Assembly: GCA_036257565.1 (NCBI GenBank)
Contig: DATAFH010000160.1
Location: 1-64,000 of the forward strand
From: DASSUW01 sp036257565
Lineage (GTDB): Bacteria > Actinomycetota > Thermoleophilia > Solirubrobacterales > Solirubrobacteraceae
Length of the DNA stretch: 64,000 bases
Direction: 5' to 3'
Position 1 is the stretch's first letter. Each line of letters opens with the position of its first letter. This document shows positions 31,459 to 41,608 of this stretch, one piece after another. The notes under the pieces were generated by a model. That model was not told where the DNA came from. It was given only the letters and a program-made list of their open reading frames with translations, and did no database searches. Made by a program: the position numbers and the translations under genes.

Positions 31459-33286
31459 GGTTGTAGGCGGCGCTGATCAGCGCCAGGTGGGTGAAGGCCT
31501 GCGGGAAGTTGCCGAGCTGCTCGCCCGTCGGACCGACCTCCTCGGAGTAGAGCCCGAGGTGGTTGGCGTACGTCAGCATCTTCTCGAAAGCCAACCGCGC
31601 CTCGTCGAGCCGGCCCGCGCGCGTGAGCGCCTCCACGTACCAGAACGAGCACATGGAGAACGTCCCCTCGTCGCCGCGCAGCCCGTCCGGCGACGCCTCG
31701 ACGTTGTAGCGGTAGACGAGCGAGTCCGACACCAGCTCGTCGCCGATCGCCTCGAGCGTCGACAGCCAGCGGGGATCGGTCGGCGCGATGAAGAGCGTCA
31801 GAGGCATGAGCAGCACCGACGCGTCGAGCACATCCGACCCGTAGTGCTGGACGAACGCCGAGCGGTCCTCGTTCCAGCCCCGCTTCATGATCTGGTTGTA
31901 GATCCGGTCGCGCTCGCCGAGCCAGCCGACGATGTCGCCGGGTAGCCCCCGCGCGCGGTTCATGCGGATCGCCCGCTCGATCGCCACCCAGCTCATCAGC
32001 CGCGAGTACGTGAAGTCCTTGCGGCCGCCGCGCGTCTCCCAGATCCCCTCGTCGGCCTGGTCCCAGTTCTCGCACAGCCAGTCGACGATGCGGCGGACGT
32101 TCTCCCACGTTTCGTAGTGGATCGGGCTGCCGTACTTGTTGTAGAGGTAGATCGAGTCGATCATCTCGCCGTAGATGTCGAGCTGGCGCTGGTCGGCGGC
32201 GGCGTTGCCGATCCGCACGGGCGCCGAGTCCTCGTAGCCCGACCAGAAGGGGTGCTCGATCTCCGGCAGTTCGGCCCGGCCGTCGATCCCGTACATGATC
32301 TGCAGCGGGCCGGAGGGGCCGAGCTTCCACTCCCGCGTGCGGTCGGTGAGCCAGCCCATGAAGGCGGCCGCCTCCTCCGTGTAGCCGAGCCGCAGCAGGC
32401 CGTAGAGGGAGAACGCCGCGTCGCGGATCCACGTGTAGCGGTAGTCCCAGTTGCGCTCGCCGCCCAGCTGCTCGGGCAGCGACGTGGTCGGCGCGGCGAC
32501 CAGCGCGCCCGTCGGCGCGTAGGTGAGCAGCTTGAGCGTCAGCGCCGAGCGCTGGACCATCTCCCGCCAGCGCCCCTTGTAGCCGGACTGCGCGACCCAG
32601 CGGCGCCAGTAGTGCACGGTGGCGTCGAAGGTCGCGGCCGTCTCGTGCTCGGGATACGGGCGGCAGATGTGGTCCTCGGGCACGCGCTCGAGCACGAACG
32701 TCTGCGAGTCGCCTGCCGCGAGGTCGAACGTGGCGTGTACGCCGCCGTCGCGCCGCTCGAGCCGCCCCTTCGACCCCATCGCCTTCGCGATCGCGCCCTC
32801 GAGCGCCAACGTCAGGACGTGCGAGCGGAACAGCACGCCGTGCGGGTGCATCTCGACCTCGTGGTCGGCGCGCCCGTAGTCGAACCGCGGCTGCACCTCG
32901 AGGAAGAACCGCATCTCCCCCCGTACCACCACGACACGGCGGATCATGCGGTGGCGGTGCATACCGGTCGCCGCCGACTCGATCGGCATGAAGTCCTGGA
33001 CCTCACCCACGCCGTCGTGGGTGAAGAAGCGCGTGATGAGGATGTTGGTGTCCGGGAAGTAGAGCTGCTTCGAGGTCCAGTCGTCGCCCTCCGGGCGCAG
33101 CGCGTAGTAGCCGCCGCGGTCGGAGTCGAGGATCGCCCCGAACACGCTCGGCGCGTCGAAGGCGGGGCAGCAGTACCAGTCGATCGTGCCGGTCGTCCCG
33201 ATCAGGGCGACCGTATGGAGGTCGCCGACCAGCCCGTGCTCGGCGATCGGCAGGTACCGGTGCGCGAGGTCGGCTGCGTCGGCCAT
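31439..33286 (-). CDS. GH15 family glucosidase (trehalase/glucoamylase type)
   Basis: A 615-residue inverting glycoside hydrolase. The N-terminal beta-sandwich (1-230) starts with I-A-E-H-G-L-V-G-D-L-H-T-V-A-L-I. The alpha/alpha toroid follows with W-D-Y-R-Y-T-W-I-R-D-A-A-F, the general acid region E-G-I-W-E-T-R-G, and the C-terminal base region L-Y-S-E-E-V-G-P-T-G-E-Q-L-G-N-F-P-Q-A. These motifs match the actinobacterial GH15 group that includes trehalases. No signal peptide is seen, so it should act inside the cell and release glucose. The ATG overlaps the rpiB stop by one base. It is the last gene of the pentose phosphate operon, with a sugar kinase two genes upstream. Confidence 0.93.
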   Translation of the reverse strand: MADAADLAHRYLPIAEHGLVGDLHTVALIGTTGTIDWYCCPAFDAPSVFGAILDSDRGGYYALRPEGDDWTSKQLYFPDTNILITRFFTHDGVGEVQDFMPIESAATGMHRHRMIRRVVVVRGEMRFFLEVQPRFDYGRADHEVEMHPHGVLFRSHVLTLALEGAIAKAMGSKGRLERRDGGVHATFDLAAGDSQTFVLERVPEDHICRPYPEHETAATFDATVHYWRRWVAQSGYKGRWREMVQRSALTLKLLTYAPTGALVAAPTTSLPEQLGGERNWDYRYTWIRDAAFSLYGLLRLGYTEEAAAFMGWLTDRTREWKLGPSGPLQIMYGIDGRAELPEIEHPFWSGYEDSAPVRIGNAAADQRQLDIYGEMIDSIYLYNKYGSPIHYETWENVRRIVDWLCENWDQADEGIWETRGGRKDFTYSRLMSWVAIERAIRMNRARGLPGDIVGWLGERDRIYNQIMKRGWNEDRSAFVQHYGSDVLDASVLLMPLTLFIAPTDPRWLSTLEAIGDELVSDSLVYRYNVEASPDGLRGDEGTFSMCSFWYVEALTRAGRLDEARLAFEKMLTYANHLGLYSEEVGPTGEQLGNFPQAFTHLALISAAYNLNRALG

Positions 33287-33741
33287 CAGCCGCCTGAGAA
33301 CTCGTGCTCGATCGCGTCGATCTTCTGGAGCCGCCGGACGTGCCGCTCCTCACCGGTGAACTGCGCGCGCAGGAAGTCGCGGATGCAGTCGGAGGCGAGC
33401 GCCGGCCCGATCACCCGCGCGCCGAGGCAGAGCACGTTGACGTCGTCGTGCTCCACGCACTGGCGTGCCGTGTAGGTGTCGTGCGCCGGGGTCGCGCGGA
33501 TGCCCGGGACCTTGCAGGCGGCCACGGCGACCCCGGCTCCCGATCCGCAGACCACGACCGCCCGCTCCGCGTCCCCCGCGCGCACGGCGTCGGCCGCCGC
33601 GCGCGCGACGTCCGGGTAGTCGACGGGGTCGGTGGAGCTCGTCCCGAGATCGAGCGCCTCGTGCCCCTCCTCCGCGAGGACATCGAGGACCAGCGACTTC
33701 AGCGGAAACCCCGCATGGTCGAACGCGCACGCGACTCTCAT
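33286..33741 (-). CDS. rpiB: Ribose-5-phosphate isomerase B
   Basis: Interconverts ribulose-5-phosphate and ribose-5-phosphate. The 151-residue protein begins M-R-V-A-C-A-F-D-H-A-G-F and contains V-C-G-S-G-A-G-V-A-V-A-A-C-K, with the catalytic Cys before G-S-G, then H-D-T-Y-T-A-R-Q and N-V-L-C-L-G-A-R-V-I-G, all diagnostic for RpiB/LacA. The ATG overlaps the ROK kinase stop (ATGA). No RpiA is in the operon, so this supplies the isomerase step for the pathway encoded here. Confidence 0.95.
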   Translation of the reverse strand: MRVACAFDHAGFPLKSLVLDVLAEEGHEALDLGTSSTDPVDYPDVARAAADAVRAGDAERAVVVCGSGAGVAVAACKVPGIRATPAHDTYTARQCVEHDDVNVLCLGARVIGPALASDCIRDFLRAQFTGEERHVRRLQKIDAIEHEFSGG

Positions 33742-34733
33742 CGGCCCTCCACCGCCTCCTCCATCGCCTTGCCGGTCTCCTCCGCGTACTCCTGCGCCGC
33801 CAGCAGCGCCGCACCCAGCACGCCGGCCCGCGCCCCGTGCCGCGCGAGCCGGATGTTGCACCGCGAGCCCGCACCCGGCACCGCGTACTTCCACGCCGTC
33901 TCGCGCGCCGGCGCGAGCAGCAGCTCGCCGGCGGCCGACACGCCGCCGCCGACCACGACCTCGAGCGGGTCGAACATCGTGATCGCGTTGGCGATCCCGA
34001 TGCCGAGGCGCTCGCCCAGGATCCGCAGGCAGCGGACCGACTGCTCGTCACCCTCACGCGCGCCGTCGACGACGTCGTGGCCGGTGACGCCGCCGGTACG
34101 CGTGAGCCGCTTGCCGAGGAACGAGTTCGGATCCTGGCGCGCCGCCTGCTCGGCGAGCCGGTCGAGCGCCGTGCCCGAGGCCAGCACCTCGAGCGACCCT
34201 GGCTGCGGGAACACGCCGCCGTGGTCGGGGGCACCGTCCTCGAGCGGGAGGCCGACGATCGTGTGCCCCACCTCCGCCGCCGTGCCCGAGGCGCCGCGGT
34301 AGAGCCGGCCGTTGAGCACGAGGCCGCCGCCGACGCCCGTGCCGACCGTGAACATCACGAGGTGGGGCGACGCGATGCGGCCCTCGTGGAACGCCTCGGC
34401 GAGGGCGGCGCACGACGCATCGTTCTCCACGTACACCGGCATCCCAACCCGCTCGGTGAGCAGCTCGCGCAGCGGCAGGTCCTTGAGCGGGATGTTGACG
34501 CTCGAGCGGATGCGCCCGGTCGCGAACTCGATCAACGACGGCACGCCGACCCCGACCGCCCGCGAGTCCGGGGTCCGGGCCTGCTCGACCGCGTGGATCA
34601 GCTGCTCGACGAGGCGCTCCTGGCTGTCGAGCTCGGTGTGCTGGAGGTGCGAGTCGCCGAGCTGGCCGTCCTGGAGGGTGGCGCAGGCGATCTTCGTGCC
34701 GCCGACGTCGATGCCGATGAACTGGTCGCTCAC
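33738..34733 (-). CDS. ROK-family sugar kinase lacking the zinc motif
   Basis: A 331-residue kinase, probably a glucokinase given its place between pgl and rpiB. The ATP-binding G-I-D-V-G-G-T-K-I-A (7-16), V-E-N-D-A-S (catalytic Asp, about 105), T-V-G-T-G-V-G-G-G-L-V and A-E-V-G-H-T are in place. The ROK zinc motif C-x-C-G-x-x-G-C-x-E is replaced at 170-182 by D-H-G-G-V-F-P-Q-P-G-S-L-E with no Cys at all. ROK proteins without this zinc site exist, but most bacterial glucokinases of the family have it. The GTG overlaps the pgl stop, and the stop overlaps the rpiB ATG. No HTH domain is present, so it is an enzyme and not a repressor. Confidence 0.9.
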   Translation of the reverse strand: MSDQFIGIDVGGTKIACATLQDGQLGDSHLQHTELDSQERLVEQLIHAVEQARTPDSRAVGVGVPSLIEFATGRIRSSVNIPLKDLPLRELLTERVGMPVYVENDASCAALAEAFHEGRIASPHLVMFTVGTGVGGGLVLNGRLYRGASGTAAEVGHTIVGLPLEDGAPDHGGVFPQPGSLEVLASGTALDRLAEQAARQDPNSFLGKRLTRTGGVTGHDVVDGAREGDEQSVRCLRILGERLGIGIANAITMFDPLEVVVGGGVSAAGELLLAPARETAWKYAVPGAGSRCNIRLARHGARAGVLGAALLAAQEYAEETGKAMEEAVEGR

Positions 34734-35395
34734 AGCTTCGCCGCCGCGGCGGGGTCGAGGAGCACGGTCAGCTCGCCCTCGGGCCGCACGTGGGCGGCCG
34801 GCGAGCTGGGGTCCGGCGGGTCGGCGAAGGCGCGCGCGACGGCGGGGGCCTTGTCGGGGCCTGCGACGAGGAAGACCACGTGCCGGGCGGCGTTCAGCGC
34901 CGGCAGGGCGAGCGAGACGCGCGGCACGCGCGGCTCCATTCCCGCCTCCGGCACCCCGACCACGAGCCGGTCGTCGGTCAGCGCCTCGGGCTTGCCGGGG
35001 AAGAGCGACGCGGTGTGCGCGTCGGGCCCCAGGCCGAGCAGCACGAGGTCGAACCTCGCGTCGCGGTCGCGCAGCTCACCCTCGTAGGCGACCGCGCCCT
35101 CCTCGGGGTCGTTCTCGCAGTCCATCCGCAGCACCTGGGGCGGGCGCTCGAGCCGCGACAGCAGCGCCCGTTCGACCATCCCGAAGTTCGACCACTCGTG
35201 GTCGGGAGGCACGCAGCGCTCGTCGGAGAACCAGACCGTCACGTCGCTCCAGTTCGTCCCGCGCGCCGCCGCCTGCTCGTAGGCGGCGCGGGGCGACGAG
35301 CCCCCGGTGACCACGATGTGCCCGCCCGCGGTCGCGGCGTCGACCAGCAGGTCGGCCACCGCGGCCCCCGGGTCGTCGAGCACCTCGATCCTCAT
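34730..35395 (-). CDS. pgl: 6-Phosphogluconolactonase
   Basis: Hydrolyses 6-phosphoglucono-lactone after Zwf. The 221-residue protein has the SugarP_isomerase-like fold of DevB/Pgl: V-T-G-G-S-S-P near residue 35, W-F-S-D-E-R-C-V-P-P-D-H-E-W-S-N-F, L-L-G-L-G-P-D-A-H-T-A-S-L-F-P and V-F-L-V-A-G-P-D-K. All four blocks are diagnostic. The ATG at 35395 follows opcA after 58 bases, the only real gap in this operon. The stop overlaps the ROK kinase GTG. Confidence 0.95.
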   Translation of the reverse strand: MRIEVLDDPGAAVADLLVDAATAGGHIVVTGGSSPRAAYEQAAARGTNWSDVTVWFSDERCVPPDHEWSNFGMVERALLSRLERPPQVLRMDCENDPEEGAVAYEGELRDRDARFDLVLLGLGPDAHTASLFPGKPEALTDDRLVVGVPEAGMEPRVPRVSLALPALNAARHVVFLVAGPDKAPAVARAFADPPDPSSPAAHVRPEGELTVLLDPAAAAKL

Positions 35396-35453
35396 GCCGC
35401 CCTTCGCTCCGCGTGCGCGGCTGCAGACAGACGGAGATGTCGAACCGTGTGGA

Positions 35454-36506
35454 TCATGAGGCCCAGACGCGCGCGCAGTTGAGCGCCGGCCGGTACGTGG
35501 GGTCGCGCAGCAGCGCCTGACGCACGCCCTCACCGAGGATGCCGCCCTCGCCCCGCGAGGCGCCGAGCACCGTCCACGTCTGCTCGGTCCCGTCGCGCCC
35601 CCGGCGCATCGCCCGCAGCCCACCCGGCGCCCGGTCGAGCGACACGGCCTCGCCGGATGCCGTCTCGATCGTCACCCCACCGAGGCCGGGAGCGTTCTGG
35701 TCGATCGGCTCGAGGCGGATGCGGATCTCCTGGCGGCGCGCCCGGGCGTGCCCGGCGTGCCCGCGGCCCGACCGCGACAACGCGCCCGGCTTCCAGCCCA
35801 AGCGCGAGGACAGCCAACCGCAGAACAGCAGCGCCGCCGACAGCGAGTCCTCGCGATGGCGCACGGTGACCGCCGACACGCCGTCGAGCGCGGCACGCAG
35901 CTGCGGCGGGTCGAACGTCGCGGCCACCCGCTCCCGCCACGGGGTCGAGCGCAGCCACGCCAGGTCGACCACGTAGGCGTTCTCGGAAAGCTCGGCGACC
36001 CGGTCGAGCGACTCGGCGACGTCCGGCTCGTCCTGTGTGTCGACGAGCACGATCTGCGCGAGCCGGCGCAGCGAGTCGACGGCCGCGCGATGCCCGTGCG
36101 GCGCCCAGACCATGGTGGCCAGGTCCGGGACGAGCAGCGGGTCGACGATCGTGTCGAGCTTGGGGAGGTGCTTCTCCCCGATCTCGAGCTCCACGCGCTC
36201 GCGCGCGACCGCGATGTGCCCCGGGGTCGGCTCGGCGTCGACCGTGCCGACGCCCGCCCAGGCGTCGATCGTCGTCCGGCCCGGCTCCACCGCGCACAGC
36301 ACGAGCCGCGACGGGTGGTAGCGGCCCACGCGCTCGAACCGGTTCTCGATCTCGCCCCGGAACTCGGCGTCGACGACCACCACGACGTTGAGCACGCGCG
36401 CGGGCACGAACGGGTGGTCGGAGTGATGGTGCTCGGTGACGATCTGCCGCAGCGCGGCCTCGATGCGCGACGGCGTGGTGTCCCGTTCGGACCAGACCTC
36501 ATCCAC
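35454..36506 (-). CDS. opcA: Glucose-6-phosphate dehydrogenase assembly protein OpcA
   Basis: A 350-residue protein of the OpcA family, an allosteric partner that activates Zwf in cyanobacteria and actinobacteria. Family features include R-V-L-N-V-V-V-V-V-D in the N-terminal part, the central V-D-P-L-L-V-P-D-L-A-T-M-V-W-A-P, V-V-D-L-A-W-L-R-S-T-P-W-R and L-L-F-C-G-W-L-S-S-R-L-G-W. The GTG start shares one base with the zwf stop (TAGTG), matching the usual zwf-opcA pair. The C-terminal 100 residues are basic and less conserved. Confidence 0.93.
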   Translation of the reverse strand: MDEVWSERDTTPSRIEAALRQIVTEHHHSDHPFVPARVLNVVVVVDAEFRGEIENRFERVGRYHPSRLVLCAVEPGRTTIDAWAGVGTVDAEPTPGHIAVARERVELEIGEKHLPKLDTIVDPLLVPDLATMVWAPHGHRAAVDSLRRLAQIVLVDTQDEPDVAESLDRVAELSENAYVVDLAWLRSTPWRERVAATFDPPQLRAALDGVSAVTVRHREDSLSAALLFCGWLSSRLGWKPGALSRSGRGHAGHARARRQEIRIRLEPIDQNAPGLGGVTIETASGEAVSLDRAPGGLRAMRRGRDGTEQTWTVLGASRGEGGILGEGVRQALLRDPTYRPALNCARVWAS

Positions 36507-38035
36507 TAGAGCGGTCTCCAGTGCCGGCCCTCGCCGAGCAGGTCGTCGGCCTCCTGCGGCCCCGGCGTGCCGGCCTCGTACTCGGCCAGCGGCGGGTGGC
36601 CCGCGTCCCACGCCTGCAGGATCGGGTCGATGATCGACCACTGGGCGTCGACCTCGTCGTTGCGCGTGAACAGCGTGGCGTCGCCGCGCATGGCGTCGAG
36701 GATCAGCCGCTCGTAGGCCTCGGGGGACTGGGACATGAACGAGGTCCCGTAAAGGAACTCCATGTTGACCGGCCGGATGCGCATCGTGGCGCCCGGGATC
36801 TTCGCGCCCAGGGAGAGCGACACCCCCTCGTTGGGCTGCACGGTGAGGATGAGCTGGTTCGGCTGCACGCCGACCGAGCCCTTGGACTGGAAGGCCATGT
36901 GCGGCACCGGCTTGAGCTGCACCGCGATCTCCGTGACCTTGCGCGCCAGCCGCTTGCCCGTGCGCAGGAAGATCGGCACGCCCGCCCAGCGCCAGTTGTG
37001 CACCTCGAGCCGCAGCGCGGCGTACGTCTCCGTCTGCGAGTGCTCGGGCACGCCCTCCTCCTGCAGGTAGCCCGGCGCGTCCTGGCCCGCCGACATGCCT
37101 GCGGTGTAGCGCGCGCGGACCGTCATCTGCTCGACCTCGTCGGGTGTCGGCGGCTCGATCGCCTGCAGGACCTTGACCTTCTCGTCGCGCACCTTGTTGG
37201 CCTCGAACGAGGTCGGCGGCTCCATGCACACGAGCGTGAGCAGCTGGAGCATGTGGTTCTGCACGAGGTCGCGCAGGGCGCCGGCGGCGTCGTAGTAGCC
37301 CGCGCGCGAGCCGATGCCGATGTCCTCCGCCGCGGTGATCTGGATGTGGTCGATGTAGTTGCGGTTCCAGACCGGCTCGAACATGTAGTTCGCGAACCGG
37401 AAGGCCATCACGTTCTGGACGGTCTCCTTGCCCAGGTAGTGGTCGATGCGGAAGACCTGGCGCTCGCGGAAGACCGAGTGCACGACATCCTGCAGCGAGC
37501 GTGCCGAGGCAAGGTCGGTGCCGAACGGCTTCTCGATCACGATCCGCACGTCCGCCTTGTCGTGCCGATGCAGCCCGTTGGCCTTCAGCGCCTCCGTGAT
37601 GACCGGGAAGTACTCGGGCGCCGTCGACAGGTAGTAGACCCGGTTGAGCGGCAGCCCCGCCTCCTCGTCGAGCGCCTCGAGCGCCGACCCGATCTTCGCG
37701 TAGCCCGCCGTGTCGTCGAACGGGACGCCGAGGTAGCTCATGTGCTCGATCAGCCCGTCGAGCACGTCGTCGGACGGCTTGCGGCGCGAGAACTCGGTGA
37801 TCGCCTCGCGCGCCTGCGCGCGAAACTCGTCGTCGGACAGCTCGCGCCGCGAGATGCCGATCAGGTTGAAGCGCTCCGGCAGGGCGCCCTCGTGCGCGAG
37901 GTTGTAGAGCGCGGGCAGAAGCTTGCGGCGCGCCAGGTCGCCCGACGCGCCGAAGATGACGAGGGTTGTCGGCGGTACCGGAAGCCGCTCGAGCCCTTCG
38001 ACGAGGGGGTTCTCGGCGGCGACGGCGGTGGCCAT
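36506..38035 (-). CDS. zwf: Glucose-6-phosphate 1-dehydrogenase
   Basis: Oxidises glucose-6-phosphate to the lactone with NADP+. The 509-residue protein has the nucleotide loop I-F-G-A-S-G-D-L-A-R-R-K (28-39), the substrate and active site R-I-D-H-Y-L-G-K-E (about 200), and the C-terminal half ending R-H-W-R-P-L, as actinobacterial Zwf often does. Length is standard. It lies one base downstream of gnd and overlaps opcA, so the enzyme and its assembly factor are made together. Confidence 0.97.
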   Translation of the reverse strand: MATAVAAENPLVEGLERLPVPPTTLVIFGASGDLARRKLLPALYNLAHEGALPERFNLIGISRRELSDDEFRAQAREAITEFSRRKPSDDVLDGLIEHMSYLGVPFDDTAGYAKIGSALEALDEEAGLPLNRVYYLSTAPEYFPVITEALKANGLHRHDKADVRIVIEKPFGTDLASARSLQDVVHSVFRERQVFRIDHYLGKETVQNVMAFRFANYMFEPVWNRNYIDHIQITAAEDIGIGSRAGYYDAAGALRDLVQNHMLQLLTLVCMEPPTSFEANKVRDEKVKVLQAIEPPTPDEVEQMTVRARYTAGMSAGQDAPGYLQEEGVPEHSQTETYAALRLEVHNWRWAGVPIFLRTGKRLARKVTEIAVQLKPVPHMAFQSKGSVGVQPNQLILTVQPNEGVSLSLGAKIPGATMRIRPVNMEFLYGTSFMSQSPEAYERLILDAMRGDATLFTRNDEVDAQWSIIDPILQAWDAGHPPLAEYEAGTPGPQEADDLLGEGRHWRPL

Positions 38036-38036
38036 C

Positions 38037-38950
<914 letters not shown>

Positions 38951-38951
<1 letters not shown>

Positions 38952-41608
38952 CAGAGGATCTCCTTCCCGACGCGCACGGCCTGGAGGCCGTGCGCGCGCA
39001 GCGTCTGCAGGTCGCCGTCGGCCTGCGCCCGGATCAAGGTGGCGAACGTGAACGGCTCGCCGGGGACCGGCAGGTCGGTCGTCGGCTCGTCGACGATCTC
39101 GATGAACCGGCCGGTCGGCGGGCCGCCCTTGTGGAACTGGCCAGTCGAGTGCAGGTAGCGCGGGCCGTAGCCGAACGTGGTGGCCACGCCGTGCTCGGTG
39201 ATCAGCCGCTCCCGGAAGCGAGCGACCGCAGTGTCCGTCTCCTCGCTGTAGGGCAGGTAGCCGAGGATCGCCACGTAGCTCGGGGGCGCCGCGTCCGACA
39301 GCAGCTCGTCGACGTTGCCCGGGTCGAGCTCGCCCGGGTGGGCGGGGTCCCTATTCAGCACCCGGTTGGTGTTGTCCTTCGCCTCCTGCACGTTCGGCTG
39401 GTCGAACGGGTTGAGCTCGAGCACCCAGCCGACGACCGCCGTGGCGAACTCCGAGAGGAAGAAGATCCGGCCGAGGTCGGCCGGCCCCTCGGCCCGCACG
39501 GTGATCGTCGGGTGCCCGGCCCGCCGCAGCGCCTCGACGGCCGCGGCGTTCCTCTCGTCGTCGGACGCGAGGTGCAGGAACACGCGGTCGGGGCCGTAGG
39601 CGCCCGGATCGACCAGCGGCTCGTCGGCGATCGGCAGGATGCCGCGGCCGAGCTTGCCGGTTGACTCCGCGACGAGCTGCTCGGCCCACAGGCCGAACGA
39701 GGACAGCGGCTCGTCGACCACGAACGTCAGCTTGTCGCGCCCGTTGCGGGCCAGCTCGCCGAGCGCGATGCCGAGCCAGAGCCCGGCGTTGTCCTGCGTG
39801 AGCTGGCAGTTGGCGACGGCGAGCTCGGCGGCCTCGAGCACCGCCGCGATGTCGACGCCGATCAGCACGGCCGGCACGAGCCCGAAGTAAGAGAGCGCCG
39901 AGTAGCGCCCGCCGATCTCCGGGTCGTTCTCGAACACGCGGCGGAAGCCGTTGTCGCGCCCGAGCTGGGCCAGCGAGGTACCGGGGTCGGTGACCGCCAC
40001 GTAGTGCGCGCCGTCGCCCTGGCGCTCGTGGAAGAGCTTGAACTGGGACATCGTCTCGACCGTTCCGCCCGACTTCGAGGAGATGACGAACAGCGTCTTG
40101 TCGAGGTCGATGGCGTCGAGCGTGGCATGGAGGACGTGTGGGTGCGTGGAGTCGAGCACGTGCAGCGTCATCCGCCGATCGGGCCACGAGCGGCGGAAGA
40201 CCTCGGGCGCGAGGCTCGAGCCGCCCATGCCGCACAGCACGACGTCCGTGTACCCGTCGGCCAGCACCCCTTCGGCGAAGTCGTTCAGGCTGTCGACGTT
40301 GTCGATCATCTTCTCGGAGATGTCGAGCCATCCCAGGCGGTCCTCGAGCTCCGGGATGTCACCCCGCCCACCCGGCGCCCACAGTGTGCCGTCGCGGTGC
40401 CAGATCCGGTGCACGACGTCCTCGTCGGCGGCCCGGCGCAGCCGCTCGACGACGGCCTGCTCGTCCGCGGCCGGGAGGTCGGAGTCGATCATGTCCGGGC
40501 GGTCGGTGACGATCCCCTCGCGCTTGCGTTCGATCCCGTCGAGCAGCTTGGCCATCGGCACCAGGAACGCCTCGATGCCGTCCCTGAGCAGCTTGTCGGT
40601 CACGTCGTCGAGGTCGATGCCGGCCTCGCGCAGGGCCTCGAGGTCGGGCGTCGGGTCGATCGCCGCGGTCTGCCCGGTGACCTCGCCGTGGCGGGCGGCG
40701 GCGGTCAGCGTGGGCAGCGGCATCGTGTTGACGGTGTCACGCCCCACGAGTCCGTAGACGTACATCGTCTCGTCGTAGGCCGGGTTCTTGACGCCCGTGG
40801 AGGCCCACAGCGGCCGCTGAACGGGTGAGCCGGCGCCCCGCAGGGCCGCGAAGCGGTCGCCGTCGAATACGCGGCGGAACGCGAGGTAGGCGGCGCGGGC
40901 GTTGGCCAGGCCCGCGCGGCCGGCGAGGTCCGTGCGCCCGACCGCATCGAGCCGCTTGTCGACCTCGGTGTCCACGCGCGAGACGAAGAACGAGGCCACC
41001 GAGTGGCGGTCGAGCGGCAGGCCCTCCGCCTGCCGGCGCTCCGCCGCGCGGATGAACGCCTCCATCACGCGCTCGTAGTAGGAGACCGCGAACAGCAGCG
41101 TGACGTTGATGTTCAGGCCCTCGTAGAGCGCCTGCTCGATCGCCGGGATCCCCTCGTCGGTGGCGGGGATCTTGATCATCACGTTCGGGCGGTCGACCAG
41201 GCCCCAGTACATGCGCGCCTGCTCGAGCGTGCCCTCCGTGTCGTGCGCCAGCCGGGGAGCGACCTCCAGCGACACGTAGCCGTCGACGCCGTTCGTCTCC
41301 TCGTAGACCGGGCGCAGGACATCAGCCGCGAGCTGGACGTCCTTGATCGCCAGACCGCGGTAGACCTCGCGGGCGGAGAGGCCCTCGCGAGCCGCCTCGG
41401 TCAGGTCCTCGTCATAGTCGGAGGAGCCGAGGATGGCCTTCTCGAAGATCGCCGGGTTGGAGGTGACGCCGCGGAGGCAGTCCTCGACGACCATGCGCTC
41501 GAGCTCGCCCTCGACGATCATGCCGCGGCGCATCTGGTCGAGCCACACGCTCGTGCCCGCCGCCGTGAGGCTCGCGAGGCGCTCGTTGACCTGCGGGGTG
41601 ACGCTCAT
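38951..41608 (-). CDS. tal-pgi: Bifunctional transaldolase / phosphoglucose isomerase
   Basis: An 885-residue fusion. The N-terminal third (1-365) is a transaldolase: G-V-T-S-N-P-A-I-F-E-K, the Schiff-base lysine in V-M-I-K-I-P-A-T, and W-A-S-T-G-V-K-N-P. A linker near 370-400 leads into a SIS-fold phosphoglucose isomerase with C-G-M-G-G-S-S-L-A-P, F-V-I-S-S-K-S-G-G-T-V-E-T and L-N-P-F-D-Q-P-N-V. The fusion ties fructose-6-phosphate made by the non-oxidative branch back to glucose-6-phosphate for Zwf. The ATG at 41608 overlaps the transketolase stop. Confidence 0.96.
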
